Origin: Casp-actino8 sp964614655
GTDB taxonomy: Bacteria > Actinomycetota > Acidimicrobiia > Acidimicrobiales > Ilumatobacteraceae
DNA: 64,000 bases
Assembly: GCA_964614655.1 (NCBI GenBank)
Contig: CAZTPF010000009.1
Span: 1 to 64,000 of the forward strand
Direction: 5' to 3'
Positions 53,056 to 61,371 of the stretch are shown here, one piece after another; positions within the stretch are counted from its first letter, which is position 1; every line of letters begins with the position of its first letter. Position numbers and translations under genes: made by a program. A model generated the notes under the pieces. That model was not told the origin of the DNA. It saw nothing but the letters and a program-made list of their open reading frames with translations, and did no database searches.

Positions 53056-54672
53056 TCAGAAATCTTCCATTCCGCCACCCGGCATGGCCGGAGCCGCTTC
53101 GGGCTTGTCGGCCACGACGGCTTCGGTGGTGAGGAACAGAGCAGCGATCGAGGCCGCGTTCTGCAGAGCCGAACGGGTCACCTTGGCCGCGTCGATCACA
53201 CCGAGCTTCACGAGATCGGTGTACTCGCCGGTGGCTGCGTTGAGGCCTTCGGCGCCCTTCAGGTTGCGTACCTTCTCGACGACGACTCCGCCTTCGAGGC
53301 CGGCGTTCTCGGCGATCTGCTTGAGCGGACCCTCGAGCGACTTGGCGACCAAGCGAGCACCCGTGGCCTCGTCACCCGTCATCTTCTCGGCGGCGGCGAG
53401 AACCGCGGCCTGCGAACGGAGCAGCGCGACACCGCCACCGGGCACGACACCTTCTTCGATGGCGGCCTTGGTGGTGCTGACCGCGTCCTCGATGCGGTGC
53501 TTCTTCTCCTTGAGCTCGACCTCAGTGGCCGCGCCGACCTTCAGAACCGCGACGCCACCCGACAACTTGGCGAGACGCTCCTGGAGCTTCTCACGGTCGT
53601 AATCGGAGTCGGTGTTGTCGATCTCGGCCTTGATCTGGTTGATACGACCCTTGATGTCGTCGTCGCTACCGGCGCCTTCGACGAGGGTGGTCTCGTCCTT
53701 GGTGATGATGATCTTCTTGGCACGGCCGAGCAGATCGAGCGTCGCGTTCTCGAGCTTGAGACCGACCTCTTCGCTGATGACCTGACCACCGGTGAGGATC
53801 GCCATGTCCTGCAACATCGCCTTACGACGCTCACCGAAGCCGGGGGCCTTGACGGCGACCGACTTGAAGGTGCCGCGGATCTTGTTGACGACGAGCGTGG
53901 CCAGAGCTTCGCCCTCGACGTCTTCGGCGATGATGACGAGCGGACGGCCGCTCTGCATGACCTTCTCGAGCACGGCGAGCATGTCGCGCACGGTCGAGAT
54001 CTTCGACGACACGAGAAGGATGTACGGATCGTCGAGGACGGCTTCCATACGCTCCATGTCGGTGGCGAAGTACGGCGAGATGTAGCCCTTGTCGAAGCGC
54101 ATTCCTTCGACGAGATCCATCTCCATGCCGAACGTCTGGCTCTCTTCGACGGTGATCACACCGTCCTTGCCCACCTTGTCGATGGCATCGGAGATCATCG
54201 AACCGATCTCGACGTCGGCGGCCGAGATGGCGGCCACCTGAGCGATCTGGTCCTTGTTGTCGACTTCCTTGGCGAGGTCGCGGATCGACGCGACTGCTGC
54301 GGCGACGGCGGCCTCGATGCCCTTCTTCAGGCTCATCGGGTTGGCGCCGGCGGCCACGTTGCGCAGACCTTCACGCACCATGCTCCAGGCCAGAACCGTC
54401 GCCGTGGTGGTTCCGTCACCGGCCACGTCGTCGGTCTTCTTGGCGACTTCCTTCACCAGTTCGGCGCCGATCTTCTCGTACGGATCTTCGAGATCGATCT
54501 CCTTCGCGATCGACACACCGTCGTTGGTGATCGTGGGAGCGCCCCACTTCTTGTCGAGCACGACGTTGCGGCCCTTGGGTCCGAGCGTGACGCGCACCGC
54601 GTCGGCCAACTTGTTCATGCCAGCTTCGAGACCGCGGCGAGCCTCTTCGTCGAACGCAATCATCTTCGCCAT
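53056..54672 (-). CDS. groEL: 60 kDa chaperonin GroEL (orphan, no groES nearby)
   Basis: The protein has 538 aa. Signature AVRVTLGPKGRNVVLDKKWG, ATP-site VAGDGTTTATVLAWSMV, and a C-terminus PAMPGGGMEDF. Folds nascent and stressed proteins with GroES as lid. No groES is adjacent, as for the second, essential groEL2 copy of many actinobacteria. The CIRCE element at 54781-54807 indicates HrcA control. Confidence 0.97.
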   Translation of the reverse strand: MAKMIAFDEEARRGLEAGMNKLADAVRVTLGPKGRNVVLDKKWGAPTITNDGVSIAKEIDLEDPYEKIGAELVKEVAKKTDDVAGDGTTTATVLAWSMVREGLRNVAAGANPMSLKKGIEAAVAAAVASIRDLAKEVDNKDQIAQVAAISAADVEIGSMISDAIDKVGKDGVITVEESQTFGMEMDLVEGMRFDKGYISPYFATDMERMEAVLDDPYILLVSSKISTVRDMLAVLEKVMQSGRPLVIIAEDVEGEALATLVVNKIRGTFKSVAVKAPGFGERRKAMLQDMAILTGGQVISEEVGLKLENATLDLLGRAKKIIITKDETTLVEGAGSDDDIKGRINQIKAEIDNTDSDYDREKLQERLAKLSGGVAVLKVGAATEVELKEKKHRIEDAVSTTKAAIEEGVVPGGGVALLRSQAAVLAAAEKMTGDEATGARLVAKSLEGPLKQIAENAGLEGGVVVEKVRNLKGAEGLNAATGEYTDLVKLGVIDAAKVTRSALQNAASIAALFLTTEAVVADKPEAAPAMPGGGMEDF

Positions 54673-54775
54673 CGTGTTTCCCTTTCGTCGGAGATGTGAG
54701 TTGTGTGGGCAGGGCGAGTGGGCCGATTCGCCTGGCCGGGGGGTGGCCGGCGAACCGTTCGCACTCGACTCTCGC

Positions 54776-54807
54776 GAGTGCTAGCACTCTATTGAGCCGA
54801 GTGCTAA
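54776..54807 (-). promoter_or_regulatory. CIRCE operator (HrcA-binding) with extra palindrome
   Basis: On the minus strand, TTAGCACTC, nine bases, then GAGTGCTAG (54781-54807): the CIRCE consensus with one arm change. Immediately next to it, GAGTGCTAGCACTC (54776-54789) is a 14-bp palindrome that adds a third half-site. About 109-135 bp before groEL. Confidence 0.85.
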
Positions 54808-54888
54808 GCGACAACCGGTCGACAGAGGTCCTTCCGATCGTCAGTCCGGCTCCGATCCGGGATCTCCCGCCCTCTACGCTCGGGTTTC

Positions 54889-56355
54889 ATGGACATCGTG
54901 GTGGTAGGCGGTGGGGTCTCGGGGCTCTCGACCGCCCTCAAGATGAGTCGGGCCGGACACCAGGTCACGGTCGTCGAGCGCGACGACACCCCCATGCCCG
55001 ACTCCCCCGACCAGGCCTTCTTCTGGGACCGTCGAGGGGCACCCCAGGTGCGCCACAGCCACGCCTTCTTGGCCCGGCTGGTCACCCTCCTGAAGGCCAA
55101 TGAGCCCGATGTCGTGGCCCGCCTGTACGAAGCCGGGGCCACTGAGCTCCGGTTCGGGGAGGATCTGCCCCCCACGATGACCAACTACGCGCCCGAGGCC
55201 GGCGACGACGAACTCACGATGCTCACCTGCCGGCGCACGACCTTCGAGTGGGTGCTTCGCCGGGTCGTTCTCGACGAGGGTCGCGTGCGGTTCCAGGTCG
55301 GCGTCGGAGTCAACGGTCTGGTGCACGAGACCGACGCCGAGACCGGACTCGAACGCATCGTCGGCGTGCGGCTCGAGGACGGTTCGGAGCGAGGGGCCGA
55401 TCTGGTCGTGGTGGCCGGGGGTCGCCGTTCGGTCCTCCCCGAGTGGCTCACCGACATCGGGGTTGGTCCGGTCCCCGAGTTCGTGGAGGACACCGGGATC
55501 GTCTACGCCTCGCGGTTCTACCGACTGAAGCCCGATGCCGAGTATCCGCCGCGCAGTGGACCGATCGGCGGCGACCTCGGCTACATCAAGTACGGCGTCT
55601 TCGTGGGCGACAACCGCACGTTCTCGATCACGCTGGCGGCGCCCACCGACGACTCCGATCTCCGCACGCGACTCGCCGACCCGGACGTGTTCGACGAAGC
55701 GGCGCGCCAACTCGTTGCGACTGCGCCGTATCTCGACGGCCGGGCCGAACCGATCGCCGACAGTGTGTTCGTGATGGCGGGTCTGCTGAACCGTCATCGT
55801 GAATACGTGGTCGACGGCAAGCCGTTGGTGCTCGGCATGCTGCCGGTGGGCGATGCGGTGATCTGCACCAATCCTCTGTACGGGCGCGGTTGCTCGATCG
55901 GCTACTGGGGCGCGCACCTCATGTGCGAATCGTTGAAGAAGTTCCCGGGTGGCACATCGCAGGAGTTGTTCGATCTCGCTGTCGACTACGACGCGGCGAT
56001 CTCACGCGAGATCGTGCCGTGGTACCGATCGGGTGTCGAGCAGGACGCCGAGGCGCGACGAGTGGCGGCGGCTCTGCTGCGCGGTGACGATCCCGATGGC
56101 GACACGTCCGACCCGAAGACGATGATGCGCTCGGTGATGCGCGAAGGTTTGCTGCCGGCCTTGCGGAGCGATGCCGTGGTGCTCCGGGCGTTCATGCGCA
56201 ATCTCAACCTGCTGAGCGCGCCCGATGCGCTGGTGAAGGACCCCGAGGTGATGAACCGGGTGTTCGCCGTGTGGCAGGACCGGGAGAACCGCCCACCCGA
56301 GGTTCCGATGGGACCGAGGAAGCGCGCCGACTTCTTGGCCCTCCTCCCCGCGTAA
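54889..56355 (+). CDS. FAD-dependent oxidoreductase (geranylgeranyl reductase/halogenase-like)
   Basis: The protein has 488 aa. N-terminal FAD motif VVVGGGVSGLSTALKM, an NYAPEAGDDELTMLTCRRTTFEW segment, and later GDAVICTNPLYGRGCSIGYWGAH, the second FAD contact. This set belongs to the PHBH/geranylgeranyl-reductase-like flavoproteins. Likely acts on a lipid or aromatic substrate. ATG 54889. The 3' end is close to a hairpin shared with the MoaD-like gene. Confidence 0.85.
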   Translation: MDIVVVGGGVSGLSTALKMSRAGHQVTVVERDDTPMPDSPDQAFFWDRRGAPQVRHSHAFLARLVTLLKANEPDVVARLYEAGATELRFGEDLPPTMTNYAPEAGDDELTMLTCRRTTFEWVLRRVVLDEGRVRFQVGVGVNGLVHETDAETGLERIVGVRLEDGSERGADLVVVAGGRRSVLPEWLTDIGVGPVPEFVEDTGIVYASRFYRLKPDAEYPPRSGPIGGDLGYIKYGVFVGDNRTFSITLAAPTDDSDLRTRLADPDVFDEAARQLVATAPYLDGRAEPIADSVFVMAGLLNRHREYVVDGKPLVLGMLPVGDAVICTNPLYGRGCSIGYWGAHLMCESLKKFPGGTSQELFDLAVDYDAAISREIVPWYRSGVEQDAEARRVAAALLRGDDPDGDTSDPKTMMRSVMREGLLPALRSDAVVLRAFMRNLNLLSAPDALVKDPEVMNRVFAVWQDRENRPPEVPMGPRKRADFLALLPA

Positions 56356-56356
56356 A

Positions 56357-56414
56357 TCACCCACTCTGTACAGAACACGACACCTACAGGTAGCCAGCGC
56401 TACAGGGTGGGTGA
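56357..56414. terminator. Inverted repeat between convergent genes, candidate bidirectional terminator
   Basis: TCACCCACTCTGTA (56357-56370) pairs with TACAGGGTGGGTGA (56401-56414) over 14 bp with one G-U pair; loop of 30 bases. Lies between the FAD oxidoreductase stop and the MoaD-like stop. Confidence 0.6.
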
Positions 56415-56416
56415 AA

Positions 56417-56471
56417 TCAGCCGCCGGCGACGGCGGGGATGATGCTCACGGTCTCGCCGTCAGGCACCGGG
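56417..56471. repeat. 55-nt duplicate of the end of the MoaD-like gene (contig overlap)
   Basis: Identical over all 55 bases to 56572-56626 on the other side of the N-gap. Reads as the last 18 codons of the MoaD-like gene. Best explained as unmerged overlapping contig ends, not a real repeat. Confidence 0.85.
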
Positions 56472-56571
56472 NNNNNNNNNNNNNNNNNNNNNNNNNNNNN
56501 NNNNNNNNNNNNNNNNNNNNNNNNNNNNNNNNNNNNNNNNNNNNNNNNNNNNNNNNNNNNNNNNNNNNNNN
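56472..56571. other. Assembly gap (100 N), probably artefactual
   Basis: Both edges carry the same 55 nt, so the contigs overlap and the true sequence is probably continuous here with no missing DNA. Confidence 0.9.
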
Positions 56572-56847
56572 TCAGCCGCCGGCGACGGCGGGGATGATGC
56601 TCACGGTCTCGCCGTCAGGCACCGGGGTGTCCATCCCCTGCAGATACCGCACGTCGTCATCGGCCACGAACAGGTTGACGAACCGACGCTGGTTGCCCTC
56701 TTCGTCGAACAATCGATCGCGAAAACCGGGATGGGCTGCGTCGAGAGCGTCGAGCACCTCGCGCAAGGTGCTGCCAGCGACCTCGACGGTCGAATTGCCG
56801 CCCGACAGCGGACGAAGGGTGGTGGGGATGCGCACGGTCACGGACAT
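56572..56847 (-). CDS. MoaD/ThiS-family sulfur carrier protein
   Basis: The protein has 91 aa with the ubiquitin-like fold: VTVRIPTTLRPLSGGNSTVEV, LREVLDALDAAHPGF, and the C-terminal AVAGG with the conserved double glycine that is thiocarboxylated. In actinobacteria such carriers serve molybdopterin synthesis (MoaD) or cysteine synthesis (CysO). No MoaE, CysM or E1-like gene is adjacent, so the pathway is open. The same 18 C-terminal codons are duplicated at 56417-56471. Confidence 0.85.
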   Translation of the reverse strand: MSVTVRIPTTLRPLSGGNSTVEVAGSTLREVLDALDAAHPGFRDRLFDEEGNQRRFVNLFVADDDVRYLQGMDTPVPDGETVSIIPAVAGG

Positions 56848-56895
56848 GACCGAAACCCTACCGAGTGAGTCAGGTTTTCTCCACCCTGAGGGCTG

Positions 56896-57225
56896 TCAGC
56901 CCATGGCGCACTTGTTGAGGGCTTTGGTCAACTCGACTTCGTCGTCGTCCGAGATCGCCTCGTAGGCCGCGTCCTCGGCGTCGTAGTCGTACGTCTCGTA
57001 CGCCTCGTAGGCCTGAAGGAACAGCGTCGCGTTCTCGTCGCTCAACTTCTTGTGCTCCTTCAGCACGCAGTCGGGATTCGACGGCGAATAGATCCGGATG
57101 TACGCCTCGGCGGCAGCCACTTGATCGCCGCTCGGTTCGGAGTCGCCTCCTCCGCACGCCGACACTCCCGCCAGCAGAGCCAGTGCTGCTCCGGTACCCA
57201 CGACGAATCGAATGCAATGCTTCAC
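56896..57225 (-). CDS. Small lipoprotein, unknown function
   Basis: The protein has 109 aa. Signal peptide with lipobox LLAGVSACGGG (Cys near residue 24), then an acidic, Tyr-rich helical stretch (LFLQAYEAYETYDYDAEDAAYE) and two Cys that may pair (NPDCVLKEH and LNKCAMG). GGAGGGAA before GTG 57225 fixes the start. Divergent from glycerate kinase with 70 bp between. Unknown function. Confidence 0.75.
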   Translation of the reverse strand: MKHCIRFVVGTGAALALLAGVSACGGGDSEPSGDQVAAAEAYIRIYSPSNPDCVLKEHKKLSDENATLFLQAYEAYETYDYDAEDAAYEAISDDDEVELTKALNKCAMG

Positions 57226-57295
57226 GTCTCTTCCCTCCACGTGACCGACGGCGAAACCACCCGCAACGTATCGCACTTCACGACAGACTGACGAA

Positions 57296-58321
57296 ATGCG
57301 CGTGGTGGCCGCCGTCGACAAGTTCAAAGGAACAGCGACCGCCGACGCCGTCGCCCAAGCGATCGGTCATGCATGTTGGGAACTCGGCCACGACTGCGTC
57401 GAGGTTCCGCTCGCCGACGGAGGAGAGGGAACACTCGACGCCCTCGGCGGACCAAACCGCACATCGACAGTGACCGGACCACTCGGCGATCCGGTGGAAG
57501 CCGAGTGGCGCTTCCACCGCGGCACCGCCGTCATCGAGATGGCCCGCGCATCAGGGCTCGCACTCGCCGGTGGGCCCGACGGCAACGATCCGGTCGCCGC
57601 GTCGACCACCGGCACCGGTGAACTGATCGACAAGGCACTCGATCTCGGAGCCGAGCGCATCATCGTGTGCCTCGGCGGCTCGGCCACGACCGACGGTGGT
57701 CTCGGCGCCGTTCGCGCCATCCACGCGCCGGCCCGCTTACGAGGTGTCGAATTCCTCGTCGCCTGCGACGTCGAGACACACTTTCTCGACGCGCCACGTG
57801 AGTTCGGTCCGCAAAAGGGCGCCACTCCTCGCCAGATACGTCTGCTCGAGTCCCGGCTCGAACGGCTCGTCCAGCTCTACAAAGAAACCCACGGAGTCGA
57901 CGTGTCACGCATGGAAGGTGCCGGAGCGGCCGGAGGACTGGCGGGCGGGCTGCTCGCCCTCGGCGCCACCTTGATCCCCGGCTTCGACATGGTGGCCGAC
58001 GAAGTCGGACTCCACGATCACCTACGCGACGCCGACATGGTGATCACCGGAGAAGGTCAGCTCGACATCACGAGTTTCGAAGGCAAGGTCGTCGGAGGTG
58101 TCGTCGATCTCGCCCACACTTCAGGTCTCTCGGTCGGCGTGATCTGCGGCCGGATCCATCCGAGCGCACGTGACGCCGCCGAATTCGCACACATCACGGC
58201 CGGGGTGGCGTCACTCGTCGACGACTACGGCGAAGAACGCGCCCTGAACGAACCGTTGTGGTGCATCGAGCACACTGCGCTCGAGCTGCTGCGAAAGATC
58301 AGCCCGCCGTCGTCTCGGTGA
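57296..58321 (+). CDS. glxK: Glycerate kinase (garK/glxK family)
   Basis: The protein has 341 aa. Family motifs: DKFKGTATADAVAQAI near residue 8, PLADGGEGTLDAL, GGSATTDGGLGAVRAI and GAGAAGGLAGGLLALGA. It phosphorylates D-glycerate, probably to 2-phosphoglycerate as in the GarK class, linking glyoxylate or serine metabolism to glycolysis. ATG 57296. Convergent overlap of 23 bp with the LytR_C gene. Confidence 0.92.
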   Translation: MRVVAAVDKFKGTATADAVAQAIGHACWELGHDCVEVPLADGGEGTLDALGGPNRTSTVTGPLGDPVEAEWRFHRGTAVIEMARASGLALAGGPDGNDPVAASTTGTGELIDKALDLGAERIIVCLGGSATTDGGLGAVRAIHAPARLRGVEFLVACDVETHFLDAPREFGPQKGATPRQIRLLESRLERLVQLYKETHGVDVSRMEGAGAAGGLAGGLLALGATLIPGFDMVADEVGLHDHLRDADMVITGEGQLDITSFEGKVVGGVVDLAHTSGLSVGVICGRIHPSARDAAEFAHITAGVASLVDDYGEERALNEPLWCIEHTALELLRKISPPSSR

Positions 58322-58919
58322 CGGCCGGATCGGCCGTGGGCAACGCACCCGGCAACAACTTGCCGGCCAGGTCGGTGCCGAGCATCACGAGCACGGTGGC
58401 TTCACCGAGGTCACCCGATTCGACCGGAGGAGGGGTGGCGACCGGCTGCGTGGCCACTCCACCGAGCACTTGTGACACCGCGGCGGCACCCGATTCGAAA
58501 CCGGGCACGTAATACACGACGGTCACCGTCTGCTTCCCGACTGTCTCGGCGGCATTGGTGGCCGGCTGCTGCACGATGAAACCCTCGGCCTGCAGCGCCG
58601 TGCTCATCTGACCAGCACTGCCCGACACTCCCGACGCGTTGGCGACGAGAACTTTGTAGCCGGTACGCGGCAACGTGGTGGTCGAGACGACGACGTCGGT
58701 GGAGTCGGTGGGCACCTCGTCGGTGGACGCGGGTTGCGTCTCGACCGGACCGGTGGCGACGCCACCGTCACGATCTCGATTGATGTCGCGCAGAATGAGA
58801 AAGCCGAGCAGAACCGCGATGGCCGCCACGATGATGCCGAGGGTGGTGGACACACCCACGCCACCCGAGCGCTGTCCGGGCCGAGCCGTCCGTGATCCGG
58901 TGGGCTGTTCGTCACTCAT
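58299..58919 (-). CDS. LytR C-terminal-domain membrane protein, VirR/Rv0431-like
   Basis: The protein has 206 aa. A cytoplasmic basic N-terminus, one membrane helix (TLGIIVAAIAVLLGFLIL), then a Thr/Asp linker and a LytR_C domain (YKVLVANASGVSGSAGQMS, then TVVYYVPGFESGA). In mycobacteria the homologue (Rv0431, VirR) influences vesicle release and cell-wall integrity. Its ATG overlaps the stop of the DUF3263 gene, the same gene pair as Rv0430-Rv0431. Confidence 0.85.
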   Translation of the reverse strand: MSDEQPTGSRTARPGQRSGGVGVSTTLGIIVAAIAVLLGFLILRDINRDRDGGVATGPVETQPASTDEVPTDSTDVVVSTTTLPRTGYKVLVANASGVSGSAGQMSTALQAEGFIVQQPATNAAETVGKQTVTVVYYVPGFESGAAAVSQVLGGVATQPVATPPPVESGDLGEATVLVMLGTDLAGKLLPGALPTADPAVTETTAG

Positions 58920-59176
58920 GCCTGTACACCTCCCGACTCGGTGTTGCCATCGAGTCGCATCCGACGCCGACGTTCCCGAGCCCGCTGCAGACGACGGACC
59001 ACGAGCGGGTCGTAGGCCAAGGCCTCCAGGCTGTCGAGAAGTCGGTTGAGTTCACCGTAATACTCATCGGAGGAGCACTGGAACCGCTCCCGGAGCATCT
59101 GGTCCTTGACCCCGTCTTCGGTCCACCAGCCCCTTTCGAAATCGAGGATCGCCTTCTCTCGTTCGGTCAGGGCCAT
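58916..59176 (-). CDS. DUF3263 family protein (Rv0430-like)
   Basis: The protein has 86 aa. It carries the family pattern LTEREKAILDFERGWW, then ERFQCSSDEYYGELNRLLDS and a basic end RRLQRARERRRRM. A helix-turn-helix-like fold is probable, with DNA or RNA binding possible. It precedes and overlaps the LytR_C gene, which matches mycobacterial Rv0430-Rv0431. Confidence 0.88.
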   Translation of the reverse strand: MALTEREKAILDFERGWWTEDGVKDQMLRERFQCSSDEYYGELNRLLDSLEALAYDPLVVRRLQRARERRRRMRLDGNTESGGVQA

Positions 59177-59259
59177 TCGTCAAGCCTGCCCGTTTCGAGC
59201 CCCGATGACAAGCACCCTGGGCGTGTCCGATTCGGTGTCGGGCCAGTACTGTCGCGTCG

Positions 59260-59892
59260 ATGAGCAGGGAGAACGTCATCCGCCCCTTCCTGATCGGCGT
59301 CGCCGGGGGTACGTGTTCGGGCAAGACGACCGTCACCGAACGTCTCGTCGAACTCGTGGGTTCCGATCATCTGGCGCTCATCAAGCAGGACGCCTACTAC
59401 GTCGACCGCGCTCATCAGCCCTTCGACGAGCGGACCAAGGCCAACTACGACCACCCCGACGCTTTCGACTGGAACCTCACCTTCGACCAGCTGAGCACCC
59501 TTCTCACCGGTCGCAGTGTCGACGTTCCGGTGTACGACTACCCGAATCACACCCGTGGTGCCGAGGTGATCAGGGTCGAACCGACGCGCATCGTCGTGTT
59601 CGAGGGAATCCTCGCTCTGTACGACGAGAGGCTTCGCGATCTCTTCGACCTGCGCATCTTCGTCGACACCGACGCCGACGTGCGCCTGATCCGCCGTCTC
59701 GAACGAGACGTTCGTGATCGTGGCCGCACACCCGAGAGCATCATGCGCCAATACATGACCACGGTGAGGCCGAGCCATCTTCAGTTCATCGAACCGACGA
59801 AGCGGTACGCCGACGTGATCATTCCCGAAGGCGGACACAACGATCGGGCACTCGACGTGCTGGTGGCCCGCATCAACTCGCTCGTGATCTGA
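59260..59892 (+). CDS. udk: Uridine kinase
   Basis: The protein has 210 aa. P-loop GGTCSGKT (residues 16-23), LIKQDAYYVDRAHQPFDERTKANYDHPDAFDW, and VFEGILALYD with the acidic catalytic region. Standard Udk length and spacing. It phosphorylates uridine or cytidine with ATP or GTP. Convergent with tRNA-Thr. Confidence 0.93.
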   Translation: MSRENVIRPFLIGVAGGTCSGKTTVTERLVELVGSDHLALIKQDAYYVDRAHQPFDERTKANYDHPDAFDWNLTFDQLSTLLTGRSVDVPVYDYPNHTRGAEVIRVEPTRIVVFEGILALYDERLRDLFDLRIFVDTDADVRLIRRLERDVRDRGRTPESIMRQYMTTVRPSHLQFIEPTKRYADVIIPEGGHNDRALDVLVARINSLVI

Positions 59893-59907
59893 CTCACCCG
59901 CTGCAAC

Positions 59908-59983
59908 TGGAGCCGGGTGTGGGGATTGAACCCACGACCTACCGCTTACAAGGCGGTTGCTCTACCACTGAGCTAACCCGGCC
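59908..59983 (-). tRNA. tRNA-Thr (TGT anticodon)
   Basis: 76 nt with encoded CCA (59908-59910). Acceptor stem GCCGGGT pairs with ACCCGGC; the anticodon loop reads CTTGTAA, so the anticodon is TGT (UGU). T-arm GGTTCAATCCC is present. Confidence 0.94.
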
Positions 59984-59998
59984 GGAACCGGCGACAGA

Positions 59999-60880
59999 CT
60001 AACGGCGATAGCGCGCCACTTCGTAGGTGGCCAGCGCAGCAGCCGTCGACACGTTGAGCGAACTCAACCGACCGCGCATCGGAATACTCACGATCAGATC
60101 GCATCGTTCGCGCACCAGTCGAGAGAGACCGGGACCTTCGGCACCGAGAACGAGGCAGATGCCCTCTTTGGCCAGATCACCGAGATCGAAGAGGGACTTG
60201 TCGGCCGAATCGTCGAGACCCACGACCCAGATGCCGGCATCGCGCATCTTGGCCAGAGCGGTGGGAAGTCCGCCGACCAACGACATCGGTACGTGCTCGC
60301 ACGCACCCACCGCCGCTTTGGCGACCGTCGGTGTGATGTGGACCGAACGATGTTTCGGCAGAACCACTCCGTCGACTCCGGATCCGTCGCACACTCGCAA
60401 GATGGCACCCAAGTTGCCGGGGTCGGTCACCCCGTCGACCGCCACGATGAACGGAGCCTTGCCCGGTCGGCGTTTGATCAACGTGTCGAAGGGAACCGGT
60501 TCGATGGAATCGGCTCGGGCGAGCACCCCCTGCGGCGCTTCGCTGCGAGCGGCGAAGTCGAGCTTCTTGCGACTCACCTCGAGAACCGGAACTCGATTGG
60601 CCCGAGCCAATTCGACGATGTCGTCGACCACGTCGCTCTTGTCGCGGTCGGAGGCGATCCAGACCTCGTGCACGCGACGCCGTCCGGCGATCAGCAACTC
60701 GCGCACCGCCTGTCGTCCTTCAACCTGACCGCCACCCAGATCGTCTCGATCGACCGACCGCTTCGGCTTGTCGAACGAGTTGCGAGAGCGATCGTTCGGA
60801 CGCGGTCGACGAGAGGGCGCACCCCCACGCTTCTGCGGCCCACGAGCCGAGGATCCACGAGCGGGTCGGCGGGGAGCCAT
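59999..60880 (-). CDS. rlmB: 23S rRNA (guanosine-2'-O)-methyltransferase RlmB
   Basis: The protein has 293 aa. A basic, low-complexity N-terminus (60 residues) precedes the SpoU fold: AVDGVTDPGNLGAILRVC, CLVLGAEGPGLSRLV and SLNVSTAAALATYEVARY, motifs 1-3 of the SPOUT class, with the knot at the C-terminus. Adds a 2'-O-methyl to G2251 in E. coli numbering. ATG 60880 is preferred; GTG 60883 adds one residue. It overlaps ispF as TGATG. Confidence 0.92.
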   Translation of the reverse strand: MAPRRPARGSSARGPQKRGGAPSRRPRPNDRSRNSFDKPKRSVDRDDLGGGQVEGRQAVRELLIAGRRRVHEVWIASDRDKSDVVDDIVELARANRVPVLEVSRKKLDFAARSEAPQGVLARADSIEPVPFDTLIKRRPGKAPFIVAVDGVTDPGNLGAILRVCDGSGVDGVVLPKHRSVHITPTVAKAAVGACEHVPMSLVGGLPTALAKMRDAGIWVVGLDDSADKSLFDLGDLAKEGICLVLGAEGPGLSRLVRERCDLIVSIPMRGRLSSLNVSTAAALATYEVARYRR

Positions 60881-61371
60881 CACATCACCTGCCGTGACAG
60901 CACGGCCACCGCCCAGCAGGCGATTCCTTCTCGGCGGCCGAGTGCGCCGAGACCCTCGGCTCGTCGACCCTTCACGGTCACGGGAGCTCCGACCACCGAC
61001 GACAGCGCGTTCTGCATGTCGTCACGTCGTGGAGCCAACTTCGGTGCTTCGCACACCACACTGCAATCGACGTTGCCGATCGTCCAGCGCTCGGCCTGCA
61101 CGAGGCGAACCACTTCGGCCAACAACTCGAGAGAATTCGCGCCCTTCCACTGCGGATCGGTGTCGGGAAAGTGCTCACCGATGTCACCGAGGCCAGCGGC
61201 ACCGAGGAGCGCGTCGGCACACGCGTGCGCAACGGCATCGGCGTCGCTGTGGCCGTGGAGTCCTCGCTCGCCGTCGAACACGACTCCGCCCAACACGAGG
61301 ACGCGCATCGGATCGTCGCTGAAACGATGGACGTCGAAGCCCTGACCGACTCGAAATTCGGGGGCGCTCAT
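60880..61371 (-). CDS. ispF: 2-C-methyl-D-erythritol 2,4-cyclodiphosphate synthase
   Basis: The protein has 163 aa. Zinc ligands Asp13 and His15 (GFDVHRF) and the third in HGHSDADAVAHA; PDTDPQWKGANSLELL is standard. Forms the cyclodiphosphate in the MEP isoprenoid pathway. ATGA overlap with ispD. Actinobacterial ispD-ispF is normally followed by cysS; here rlmB is next. Confidence 0.95.
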   Translation of the reverse strand: MSAPEFRVGQGFDVHRFSDDPMRVLVLGGVVFDGERGLHGHSDADAVAHACADALLGAAGLGDIGEHFPDTDPQWKGANSLELLAEVVRLVQAERWTIGNVDCSVVCEAPKLAPRRDDMQNALSSVVGAPVTVKGRRAEGLGALGRREGIACWAVAVLSRQVM

